Source: Candidatus Aminicenantota bacterium
GTDB taxonomy: Bacteria; Acidobacteriota; Aminicenantia; Aminicenantales; UBA4085
Assembly (NCBI GenBank): GCA_003141555.1
Contig: PLMN01000026.1
Coordinates: forward strand, 1 to 32,176
Direction of reading: 5' to 3'
DNA length: 32,176 bases
Position numbers and translations under genes: made by a program. The stretch's first letter is position 1; the number at the start of each line of letters is the position of its first letter. Of the stretch, positions 15,625-23,480 are shown one piece after another. The notes beneath the pieces are model-generated. The model was given only the letters and a program-made list of their open reading frames with translations. It had not been told where the DNA came from and searched no databases.

Positions 15625-16341
15625 TTACTTCATATCCCGGACTCTTACCTCGATCCCTTTTTCGTCCTTCATGAGCGCCACGAGCTTGGCCGTGTCCGAA
15701 TTCCCGAAGTGGTAGGGGTAGAAGATCTTCGGCCGGACGACCTTGGCCGCCGCGGCCGCCATCTCCACGGACATGGTGTAGGGCAGGTTCATGGGCAGGA
15801 AGGCCACGTCGATGTCCTTCAGGGCGGCGAGCTCCGGGATGTTCTCCGTGTCACCCGCGACATAGACCCGCTTGTCGGCGAACGTGAGCACGTAGCCGTT
15901 GCCCCGCCCCTTGGGATGGAAAACCGCGGTGAGGTTGTAGGCCGGGACGGCTTCGATCTTGATGCCCTGGAAAATCTTCGTCTCGCCATTCTTCATGACC
16001 ACGGCCGCGGGCAGCGCCGCCTTGCACGACTCCGAGGCGACAATCTCGGTTCCCGGCTTCGTGATCGCCGCGACCGCCTTGGGATCGAGGTGATCGCCGT
16101 GTTCATGGGTGATGAGGATCAGGTCGGCCTTGGGCAGCGCACTGTAGTCCGCGAACTGGCCTACCGGGTCGACATGGATGATCTTGCCGTCGAAGCCGAA
16201 CATCAGCGTCCCGTGGCGGATGCAGGTGATCTTCAAGTCGCCCTTGGACGTCTTTATGATGTCTTCTTGGAACGACCATCCCAGCGAAATCAGGGCCAAG
16301 GCGGCCGAGGCCAAAAGACCGAACTTAAAAATTGTCTTCAT
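15625..16341 (-). CDS. Secreted metallo-beta-lactamase-fold hydrolase (UPF0173/UlaG-like)
   Basis: Predicted 238 residues with an N-terminal signal peptide (MKTIFKFGLLASAALALISL) and probable export to the periplasm. The metal-binding motif is HEHGDHLDP, followed further on by VAGDTENIPEL, with AFLPMNLPYTM and PYHFGN near the C-terminus, as in the UlaG/UPF0173 branch of the MBL superfamily. No substrate can be assigned. The start has GGGAG 8 nt upstream. It lies 46 nt downstream of a cytosolic paralogue on the same strand, so the two probably form an operon born of duplication. Its stop codon abuts the island's attR repeat, so its terminator region may have been displaced by the insertion. 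Confidence 0.9.
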   Translation of the reverse strand: MKTIFKFGLLASAALALISLGWSFQEDIIKTSKGDLKITCIRHGTLMFGFDGKIIHVDPVGQFADYSALPKADLILITHEHGDHLDPKAVAAITKPGTEIVASESCKAALPAAVVMKNGETKIFQGIKIEAVPAYNLTAVFHPKGRGNGYVLTFADKRVYVAGDTENIPELAALKDIDVAFLPMNLPYTMSVEMAAAAAKVVRPKIFYPYHFGNSDTAKLVALMKDEKGIEVRVRDMK

Positions 16342-16387
16342 GATCTTGTCTCCCGCGAGGTGGTCCTCCTCGCAACAACCGTCAGCA

Positions 16388-17074
16388 TTACTTCATCCTC
16401 CGGATGCGAACCTCGATCGCTTTCTCGCCCTTGAGGAGGGCGGCGAGCCTGGATACGTCCGTGTCGCCCTGGTGGTAGGGGTAGAGGACTTTAGGCTGGA
16501 ACATCCGGGCCGCGTCGACCGCCATTTCGGGCGTCATGGTGTAGGGGAGATTCATGGGCAAGAAGGCAATGTCGATGCCCTTGAGATCGGCCATTTCGGG
16601 AATGTTCTCGGTATCGCCCCCCACATAAATCCTTTGGCCGCCGAACGTGAAGATATAACCGTTGCCTTCGCCTTTCGGATGGAAGGGATGGCCGGGCGCC
16701 CGCATGTGCTTGATGTTGTAAGCCGGGACGGCTTCGATGGAGATTCCCTGGATCTTCCGGCTCTGGCCGTTTTTCAGGATGACGGCTCCGGGGACCTTGC
16801 CTGCGCACGAGGGCCCGGCGACGATCTCCGTCCCCGCTTTTTTGAGTGCGGCCAGAGCGGCCGCATCGAGGTGATCATAGTGGTCGTGGGTGATAAAGAC
16901 CAGGTCGGCTTTGGGCAGCATCGCGTAATCCGCTTCGGCCGTCACGGGATCGACGTGGATCACCTTCCAGCCGTCGGAAAACATGAGGGACGCGTGCCCG
17001 ATGAACGTGATTTCGAGGTCCCCGCCGGGCGCCGGAAAAACGTCCTTCTCGAATCGCGCATCTTTTCCGGTCAT
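16388..17074 (-). CDS. Metallo-beta-lactamase-fold hydrolase, cytosolic paralogue
   Basis: Predicted 228 residues. The metal motif is THDHYDHLDA, followed by VGGDTENIPEM, FLPMNLPYTM and PYHQGD, in parallel with the downstream gene at 15625. No signal peptide is seen: the protein starts MTGKDARFEKDVFPAP. The start at 17074 is chosen because AGGAGG lies 7 nt upstream; a reading out to 17218 would run through GC-rich intergenic sequence. It contains an extra short segment (HMRAPGHPFHP) where the paralogue has TAVFHP. An upstream TATAAT on the minus strand (17150-17155) may be its -10 element, although no good -35 was found. Substrate unknown. Confidence 0.9.
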   Translation of the reverse strand: MTGKDARFEKDVFPAPGGDLEITFIGHASLMFSDGWKVIHVDPVTAEADYAMLPKADLVFITHDHYDHLDAAALAALKKAGTEIVAGPSCAGKVPGAVILKNGQSRKIQGISIEAVPAYNIKHMRAPGHPFHPKGEGNGYIFTFGGQRIYVGGDTENIPEMADLKGIDIAFLPMNLPYTMTPEMAVDAARMFQPKVLYPYHQGDTDVSRLAALLKGEKAIEVRIRRMK

Positions 17075-17213
17075 GAAAAGCCTCCTTCCGCGTGCCTCTC
17101 GGGCGTCCCGCCGGGCCGTCGGCCCTCCGCGTCCCCGGCGCGCGCTTGAATTATAGCTCAAAAAGACCCGCGCCCCTAGCCGTTGCGCCTCAGGGACAGG
17201 GGAGGAATCCGAA

Positions 17214-17257
17214 TTCACTCAAAATTCATCGCCTCTTCATCATTTCTTAACACGGCA
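17214..17257 (+). promoter_or_regulatory. Candidate Pho box: four hexamers with 11-bp period
   Basis: TTCACT (17214), TTCATC (17225), TTCATC (17236) and TTAACA (17247) occur at exactly 11-bp steps. PhoB/PhoP-family regulators bind direct repeats with 11-bp period, and the TCAT core matches the E. coli repeat. A possible -10, TATCCT (17262-17267), follows. The site lies about 110 bp before the porin start, at the head of the porin-pst operon. The rest of the 293-bp divergent gap (17075-17367) is GC-rich, with the porin's Shine-Dalgarno AAGGAGG at 17354-17360. Confidence 0.55.
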
Positions 17258-17367
17258 AGCCTATCCTGGACTTGTCCATGAACCATGAAGATGCCCCTCA
17301 GTCGGCGGATCGAACCGGTGCACCCGACCGCCCCGGAGGAAGGGCAATTTTCCAAGGAGGAAAACGC

Positions 17368-18492
17368 ATGAAGAGCAAGATCTTGAAGAGGGCGGTTCTC
17401 GTCGCGCTGGTCGCCGCGGTCGCTTCGACCGGCCTGTTGGCCCAGACCCCGGCCGCCCCCCCGCAGACATTCAGCACGACGATTTACCTCGACTACAGCT
17501 TCTTCGGGACGAACAACGGCAACATGACCAACACCACGGCCAACCCGAACCTGATCACGAACAAGTTCCAGTTCCGCCGGGCCTACTTCACCTACGAGAA
17601 CAAGATCAGCAACGACTTGAAGTTCCGGTTCCGGTTCGACGCCGACAACACCGCCGTTCTCACCAGCACCTCGGGGACCACGGACCCCAAGATGAGGCCC
17701 TTCCTGAAGCACATCTACCTTGACTGGGCCGGCCTTCTGCCCAACTCCAGCCTGAAGATCGGCATGACCGAGACACTGGCTTTCAAGAACGCCGAGGATC
17801 GTTGGGGCTACCGGAGCGTGGCCAAGACGCTTCTCGACGGCTACAAGGACATCACCGGCGTCGACATCCGCACCTCGAGCGCCGACCTCGGCGTCAACCT
17901 CACGGGCGCGATCTCCAAGGAGCTGCGCTATGGCGCCATGGCGATGAACGGCGAAGGCTACTCCAAGCCCGAGCTCAACAAGTACAAGAAGTTCGGCGGC
18001 TACCTCCAGCTTGTCCCCGTATCCGGGCTCAACATCACGGGCTACTATGAATACGAGAAGCTCAGCGACAAGCCCGAAGCGGGCCAGTTGTATAAAGCCG
18101 ACGTTTACTTTGACATGATCCCCGGCCTGAACATCAGCGGCGAGTGGTTCAAGTACGATAACGATCAGAAATACAACGTGATCAAGGTGGACGACGGAAC
18201 CGGCACTGGCAACATGATCAACCAGAATATGCATTACAACGTCGGCGGCTACTCGATCTTCGGCAACTACAAGATCATCCCCGACAAGATCGCGGTCTTC
18301 GCCCGGTATGACAAGTACCAGCCCGACTCCACGAACGGCCTCAAGGACATGAGCATCGTGATCGCCGGCGTGGATTGGATCCCCGTCCACAGCAGCTGGA
18401 AGATCCAGCCGAACGTTTGGTTCTACAACTACACGGATCCCGCGAAGAAGAGCGACATCATCATCAACCTGACGTTCTTCCTTTCGTTCTAA
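17368..18492 (+). CDS. Outer-membrane porin, probably phosphate-selective (OprO/P-like)
   Basis: Predicted 374 residues with a signal peptide (KSKILKRAVLVALVAAVAST, cleavage after LLAQ-like sequence). The rest alternates short beta strands rich in aromatic residues, such as TIYLDYSFFG, KFQFRRAYFTYENKI and KFRFRFDADN, and ends in the classic outer-membrane C-terminal signature (INLTFFLSF, terminal Phe). That supports a beta-barrel porin. Phosphate selectivity is inferred from its place directly before pstS (32-nt gap) and the upstream Pho-box-like repeats; no selectivity-loop residues could be recognised. ATG 17368 follows AAGGAGG by 7 nt. It is expected to be made under phosphate starvation. 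Confidence 0.85.
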   Translation: MKSKILKRAVLVALVAAVASTGLLAQTPAAPPQTFSTTIYLDYSFFGTNNGNMTNTTANPNLITNKFQFRRAYFTYENKISNDLKFRFRFDADNTAVLTSTSGTTDPKMRPFLKHIYLDWAGLLPNSSLKIGMTETLAFKNAEDRWGYRSVAKTLLDGYKDITGVDIRTSSADLGVNLTGAISKELRYGAMAMNGEGYSKPELNKYKKFGGYLQLVPVSGLNITGYYEYEKLSDKPEAGQLYKADVYFDMIPGLNISGEWFKYDNDQKYNVIKVDDGTGTGNMINQNMHYNVGGYSIFGNYKIIPDKIAVFARYDKYQPDSTNGLKDMSIVIAGVDWIPVHSSWKIQPNVWFYNYTDPAKKSDIIINLTFFLSF

Positions 18493-18524
18493 GCATCGAC
18501 GCATAAGCAAGGAGGCTTAACAAT

Positions 18525-19439
18525 ATGTTTTACGAAAAGTACAAGAAGCTCATCGCCTGGGCCCAGCTCGGTCTGGCCCTCGTCTTCACCCCGATCCTGA
18601 TCGCCCAGGGCCGGAAGATGATCCAGGTCAAGGGTTCGGACACCATGATCAACCTCGTCCAGGTCCTGGCCGAGGAGTACATGAACAGGACCCCGGCGGC
18701 GAAGATCGCCGTCCTGGGCGGCGGCTCCGGGACGGGGATCACCGCCTTGATCAACGGCACGACCGACGTCGCCGACCACTCCCGCGAGATCAGCACCAAG
18801 GAGATCAACCAGATGTGGGAGAAGGGTGTCAAACCACGGACGTTCACCATCGCTGTGGATGGCCTGAGCATCATCGTCAACGAGAAGAACCCGATCACCA
18901 AGCTCACCATGGACCAGGTCGGCGCAATCTACCGCGGCGACGTCAAGAACTGGCGGGCCGTCGGCGGCAACGCCCAGCCCATCTCGCTTTACGGCCGGCA
19001 GTCCAATTCCGGCACGTACACCTTCCTCCAGGAGACGGCCTTGAAGAACAAGAACTACTCCTCGGACGTGAAGGAGATGAACGGCAATGCCCAGATCATC
19101 GAGGGCGTTCTCTCCGATGAGGCCGCGATCGGCTACGTCGGCGTAGGATATGTGTTGGACAAGACCACGGGCAAGCCGATGAAGGGCCTCAAGGTCCTAC
19201 TCATCGCCAAGGACGACAAGGCCGAGAGCTTCTCGCCCATGGACAAGGACGCCGTCGACACCGGCAAGTATCCCATCTCCCGAGGCCTTTACCAGTCGAC
19301 CAACGGCAAGCCCGGCGCCGACATCGCCGCGTTCATCCAGTTCGAGCTCGGCCCCGACGGCCAGAAGATTGTCGAGCGGGAAGGGTTCTATCCCATCGGC
19401 GCCAAATATACGCAAGAGAACGCCAAGAACCTCAAGTAA
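18525..19439 (+). CDS. pstS: Phosphate ABC transporter substrate-binding protein
   Basis: Predicted 304 residues, exported through an N-terminal hydrophobic segment (about 10-27) without a lipobox cysteine. It binds phosphate in the periplasm and delivers it to PstCA. Family features: IQVKGSDTMINL at the start of the mature part, GGGSGTGITALINGTTDVAD, the SREI stretch, LYGRQSNSGTYTFLQE and IGYVGVGYVLD. These correspond to the phosphate-binding loops (SGT/SGTY) of the PstS-like periplasmic proteins. ATG 18525 follows AAGGAGG. It is separated from pstC by 23 nt containing a perfect palindrome. Confidence 0.95.
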   Translation: MFYEKYKKLIAWAQLGLALVFTPILIAQGRKMIQVKGSDTMINLVQVLAEEYMNRTPAAKIAVLGGGSGTGITALINGTTDVADHSREISTKEINQMWEKGVKPRTFTIAVDGLSIIVNEKNPITKLTMDQVGAIYRGDVKNWRAVGGNAQPISLYGRQSNSGTYTFLQETALKNKNYSSDVKEMNGNAQIIEGVLSDEAAIGYVGVGYVLDKTTGKPMKGLKVLLIAKDDKAESFSPMDKDAVDTGKYPISRGLYQSTNGKPGADIAAFIQFELGPDGQKIVEREGFYPIGAKYTQENAKNLK

Positions 19440-19455
19440 TTCTGCAGCTGCAGAA
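19440..19455. other. 16-bp perfect palindrome between pstS and pstC
   Basis: TTCTGCAGCTGCAGAA begins immediately after the pstS stop codon and ends 7 nt before the pstC start. In RNA it would form a short hairpin that could stabilise the upstream pstS message or dampen pstC translation; as DNA it could be a protein site. It leaves pstC with only a weak Shine-Dalgarno (AGAAG). Confidence 0.6.
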
Positions 19456-19462
19456 GATCCCT

Positions 19463-20356
19463 ATGAGCAAGCAAGGGCTGCGCAACCTGAAAGAGTCCGC
19501 CGTCCGGACGTTCTTCCTGATGAATGGCGTCCTGACGATCATCATCCTGGTCGGGATCTTCGCCCTGCTCCTGTATTCGGCCGTGCCGGCCTTCCGAGAA
19601 GTGAAGATTGGGGAGTTCCTGACAAGCACGTCTTGGGATCCGACGTCTCCGGTCAAGGCCGAATACGGTATCCTATCGATGATCGTCAGCACGGTGATGG
19701 TCACCCTGGTCGCGGTCCTGATCGCTTTTCCCATCGGGCTGGGCGTGGCGGCTTACCTTTCGGACGTGGCCCATTGGCGCGTGCGCGAGATCGTCAAGCC
19801 GATCGTGGAGATCCTGGCCGGCATCCCCTCGGTCGTCATCGGGTTCCTGGGGATCGTCCTCTTCGGGCCGTTCCTGGCCGGGCTCTTCGGCCGGACCAAC
19901 GGCCTCAACGCCCTGAATGGCGCTGTCCTGCTGGCCATTATGGCCCTGCCGACGATCATCAGCATCTCCGAGGATTCGCTGAACGCCGTCCCCGCCGCCT
20001 ATGCCGAAGCGTCCCTGGCCCTCGGCGGGTCTCGCTGGCAGACGCTCGTCCGGGTCAAGATTCCGGCCGCCCTTTCGGGGATCATCGCCGCGTTCATGCT
20101 CGGCATGGGCCGGGCGATCGGCGAGACCATGACCGTCCTGATGGCCACTGGGAACGCCCGGTCGTTTCCCCACGGCCTTCTGGATTCCGTCCGGACGATG
20201 ACCTCCAATATCGCCATCGAGCTCGGCGAAGTGCCCTATTACACGACCCATTATTACGCCCTGTTCGCCATCGGACTCGTCTTGTTCATCATGACCTTCG
20301 GCGTGAACCTCGTGGCCGACCTCGTGCTCAGCAAGTATCAGGAGCGGGAGCAATGA
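19463..20356 (+). CDS. pstC: Phosphate ABC transporter permease PstC
   Basis: Predicted 297-residue inner-membrane permease. About six hydrophobic helices are visible, the first near 20-43 (MNGVLTIIILVGIFALLLYS). The cytoplasmic EAA-type loop that contacts PstB is EASLALGGSRWQTLVRVKIP. MGRAIGETMTVLMATGN is the usual PstC signature near 215-231. It forms the membrane channel with PstA. Its stop overlaps the pstA start by 4 nt. An alternative frame is also open across it, as is common in this GC-rich sequence, but that frame carries no family motif. Confidence 0.95.
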   Translation: MSKQGLRNLKESAVRTFFLMNGVLTIIILVGIFALLLYSAVPAFREVKIGEFLTSTSWDPTSPVKAEYGILSMIVSTVMVTLVAVLIAFPIGLGVAAYLSDVAHWRVREIVKPIVEILAGIPSVVIGFLGIVLFGPFLAGLFGRTNGLNALNGAVLLAIMALPTIISISEDSLNAVPAAYAEASLALGGSRWQTLVRVKIPAALSGIIAAFMLGMGRAIGETMTVLMATGNARSFPHGLLDSVRTMTSNIAIELGEVPYYTTHYYALFAIGLVLFIMTFGVNLVADLVLSKYQEREQ

Positions 20357-21219
20357 GCGTCAAGCCCGCGACAAGAAAGAAAATCATCCAGGGCATCGGG
20401 TTCTTTCTCCTGCGGGTCTGCCTCTATATCGTCCTGGCCGTCCTCCTTCTCATTCTCTATGACGTGGGCAAGAAGGGCGGGGGGGCGATCTCCTGGCAGT
20501 TCCTGACCCAAGCCCCTCGGCGGGGCATGACCGAGGGCGGGATTTTCCCAGCCATCATGGGGACGTTCCTCGTCACGATCGTCACGGCGGTCCTGGCGAT
20601 TCCCCTGGGCATGTTCAGCGCCATTTATCTGAATGAATACGCCCGGAAGTCGCGACTCAACCGTATGATCCGGCTCGCGATCCGGAACCTGTCCGGCGTG
20701 CCGTCGATCGTCTATGGCCTGTTCGGAGTCATCCTCTTCGTCAATATCCTCAAATTCGGGACGTCTATCCTCTCGGCTGGCCTAACACTAGGCCTGATGA
20801 CCCTGCCCTGGACCATCACGGCCAGCGAGGAGGCCCTGAAGACCATCCCGAATTCCTATCGCGAGGGGTCCCTGGCCCTGGGAGCGACGAAATGGCAGGC
20901 CATCCGGACGAACGTCCTGCCCTACGCCCTCCCGGGCATGCTGACCGGGACCGTCCTCGGCCTGGCCCGGGCGGCGGGGGAGACGGCGCCCATCATGTTC
21001 ACCGGCGCCGCATTCTCCCTCCCGTTTCTTCCGAGATCCCTGTCCGACCAGTTCATGGCCCTGCCGTACCATCTCTACATCATGGCCACCCAGCACCATG
21101 ACATCGCCAAGGCGAGGCCCCTGGCCTACGGCACGGCCCTGGTCCTGATCGTCTTCGTCCTGGGAATGAATATGGGCGCCGTGCTGCTCCGCTATCGGCT
21201 CCGCCGCAAGAAGAGGTAA
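20353..21219 (+). CDS. pstA: Phosphate ABC transporter permease PstA
   Basis: Predicted 288-residue inner-membrane permease with about six helices, the first at about 18-38 (FFLLRVCLYIVLAVLLLILY). The EAA loop is EGSLALGATKWQAIRTNVLP, and LARAAGETAPIMFTGAAF is the conserved PstA segment. LSGVPSIVYGLFG corresponds to the helix before it. The start is taken at ATG 20353 because it overlaps the pstC stop (ATGA) and matches usual PstA length; the open frame upstream only shadows pstC. It ends 6 nt before pstB. Confidence 0.95.
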   Translation: MSVKPATRKKIIQGIGFFLLRVCLYIVLAVLLLILYDVGKKGGGAISWQFLTQAPRRGMTEGGIFPAIMGTFLVTIVTAVLAIPLGMFSAIYLNEYARKSRLNRMIRLAIRNLSGVPSIVYGLFGVILFVNILKFGTSILSAGLTLGLMTLPWTITASEEALKTIPNSYREGSLALGATKWQAIRTNVLPYALPGMLTGTVLGLARAAGETAPIMFTGAAFSLPFLPRSLSDQFMALPYHLYIMATQHHDIAKARPLAYGTALVLIVFVLGMNMGAVLLRYRLRRKKR

Positions 21220-21225
21220 ACCCTC

Positions 21226-21990
<765 letters not shown>

Positions 21991-22020
21991 CGACCCCGGC
22001 CCATGGGAAGGAGAGTCCAA

Positions 22021-22719
22021 ATGGATCGACCGTTCGATGAAGAGCTCCGCGACTTGAGGAAGAAACTCCTTCACATGGCCGCCCATGTCGAGGAAGCCAT
22101 TGCCCTGGCCGTCCGCAGCCTCAAGGAGCGCAACGGCGAGCTGGCCCAGGAAGTCTTCCGGGGGGAGGATCTGACCAACGACTTCGACATCACCCTCGAC
22201 GAGCTCGGGATGAAGCTCCTCGCCCTTCGTCAGCCAATGGCTTCTGATCTGAGGTTCATCACCTCGGCCATGAAGATCGGCTCCGACCTCGAGCGGATCG
22301 GCGACCTGGCGGTGAACATCGCCCAGCGCTCGCTGGCCCTTCTCCAGAGCCCTCCGCTCAAACCGTTGCTCGACATTCCGGAAATGGCGGTCCTCGCCGA
22401 GCGCATGGTCCGGGACGCCATCAAGTCCTTCATCGACGGGGATGAAGCGCTGGCCCGCGACATCTGCCGGAGGGACGGCTCCGTGGACCAATACAACGAT
22501 CAGATTTTCCGGGAGCTTCTGACCTACATGATGGAAGATTCCGCGACGATCAACCGGGCAATGGGCCTCATCCTGGTCAGCCGCCATCTGGAGCGGATCG
22601 CGGACCACGCCACCAACATCGCCGAGGACGTGATCTACATCGTCTCCGGAAAGACCATCAAGCATCATGCCGAGGAGAAGGCCAAGGCCCAGCCCGGCCC
22701 CGGGGACGGGCCGGCCTGA
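22021..22719 (+). CDS. phoU: Phosphate transport regulator PhoU
   Basis: Predicted 232-residue all-helical protein with two PhoU repeats. Each carries the metal-binding pattern: MKIGSDLERIGDLAVNIAQR (about 90-109) and VSRHLERIADHATNIAEDV (about 181-199). PhoU links the Pst transporter to the PhoR kinase and keeps the Pho response off when phosphate is ample. ATG 22021 is preceded by AAGGAGAG; an ATG six codons upstream is too early for that site. Its C-terminus (AEEKAKAQPGPGDGPA) is low-complexity. It ends the transporter operon. Confidence 0.95.
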   Translation: MDRPFDEELRDLRKKLLHMAAHVEEAIALAVRSLKERNGELAQEVFRGEDLTNDFDITLDELGMKLLALRQPMASDLRFITSAMKIGSDLERIGDLAVNIAQRSLALLQSPPLKPLLDIPEMAVLAERMVRDAIKSFIDGDEALARDICRRDGSVDQYNDQIFRELLTYMMEDSATINRAMGLILVSRHLERIADHATNIAEDVIYIVSGKTIKHHAEEKAKAQPGPGDGPA

Positions 22720-22730
22720 GCCGAGCCGGC

Positions 22731-22754
22731 CGCCTGTTGCGGGGAGGCGTTTTT
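22731..22754 (+). terminator. Weak intrinsic terminator after phoU
   Basis: CGCCT (22731-22735) pairs with AGGCG (22745-22749), followed by TTTTT (22750-22754). A second GC-rich inverted repeat, GGCCGGC/GCCGGCC (22709-22731), overlaps its left arm, so the two hairpins cannot form together. The 5-bp stem suggests partial termination. Confidence 0.4.
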
Positions 22755-22757
22755 GTT

Positions 22758-22763
22758 TATAAT
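22758..22763 (+). promoter_or_regulatory. -10 element of phoB, leaderless-type start
   Basis: A consensus TATAAT ends 9 nt before the phoB ATG, which would put the RNA start within a few bases of the start codon. No Shine-Dalgarno lies at a usable distance. A matching -35 is not convincing (TGTTGC at 17 bp). It would let phoBR be transcribed apart from the pst genes. Confidence 0.5.
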
Positions 22764-22772
22764 GGGGCCGGC

Positions 22773-23480
22773 ATGAGCGTCGACGATCTCCGATCCCCGT
22801 CCCGAACGCGTATCGCTCTGATCGAAGACGAGCCCGACATCGCGAGCCTGCTCGCGGCCTTCCTCCGGAAAGAGGGCTATGCGGTTGACCATTTTCCGGA
22901 GGCGAACCGGTTTTTCCTCGCCCTTCAAAAATCCCGGCCCGACCTTCTCCTCCTCGACCTCATGCTTCCCGACGCCGACGGCTTCGAGATCTGCAAGGCG
23001 CTGAAGAAAAACGAGTCCTGGAGCCGGATCCCGATCATCATCATGACCGCCAAAGCCGAAGAATCGGACAAGATCCTGGGCCTCGAGCTGGGAGCGGATG
23101 ATTACGTCACGAAGCCGTTCTCGTTCAAGGAGATGGCCGCCCGGATCAAGGCCGTTCTGCGCCGGAGCGAGGGTCCGGAGCTCGCCAAGTCCATCGAAGT
23201 GGGGGGCGTCCTCCGGATCGACCTCGAGAAGTTCGAGGTCCGCGTCGGCGGCCAGCCGGTGAATTTGACGTCCACGGAGTTCAAGATCCTCAGCTTCCTG
23301 GCGGCCAGGAAGGGACGGGTCTTGACGCGCGACCAGATCCTGGATCACGTCTGGGGCGACGAGAAAATCGTACTCGACCGCACCGTCGACGTCCATATCC
23401 GCAACCTTCGGGAAAAGCTCGGCCCGGCCGCGGCGTTCGTCAAGAACCTGCGTGGCGTGGGATACAAGGTCGAAGAATGA
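22773..23480 (+). CDS. phoB: Response regulator, PhoB-like (OmpR family)
   Basis: Predicted 235 residues. The receiver domain has acidic residues E18/D19 in LIEDEPD, the phosphoacceptor D62 in LLLLDLMLPDADG, and the switch Lys in ADDYVTKPFS. The C-terminal winged helix (about 130-235) carries LTSTEFKILSFLA, and its recognition region DRTVDVHIRNLREKLG is close to E. coli PhoB. It ends in the typical LRGVGYKVEE. Phosphorylated by the downstream kinase, it should bind 11-bp-phased repeats such as those at 17214. The ATG at 22773 is preferred; a TTG reading from 22737 would run across the terminator and -10 box. The stop overlaps the kinase start by 4 nt. Confidence 0.93.
   Translation: MSVDDLRSPSRTRIALIEDEPDIASLLAAFLRKEGYAVDHFPEANRFFLALQKSRPDLLLLDLMLPDADGFEICKALKKNESWSRIPIIIMTAKAEESDKILGLELGADDYVTKPFSFKEMAARIKAVLRRSEGPELAKSIEVGGVLRIDLEKFEVRVGGQPVNLTSTEFKILSFLAARKGRVLTRDQILDHVWGDEKIVLDRTVDVHIRNLREKLGPAAAFVKNLRGVGYKVEE

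Noticed and set aside
17215-18510. 431-codon minus-strand open frame opposite the porin
   Set aside because: Antisense shadow with no motif; the plus strand carries a signal peptide, beta-barrel pattern and Shine-Dalgarno.
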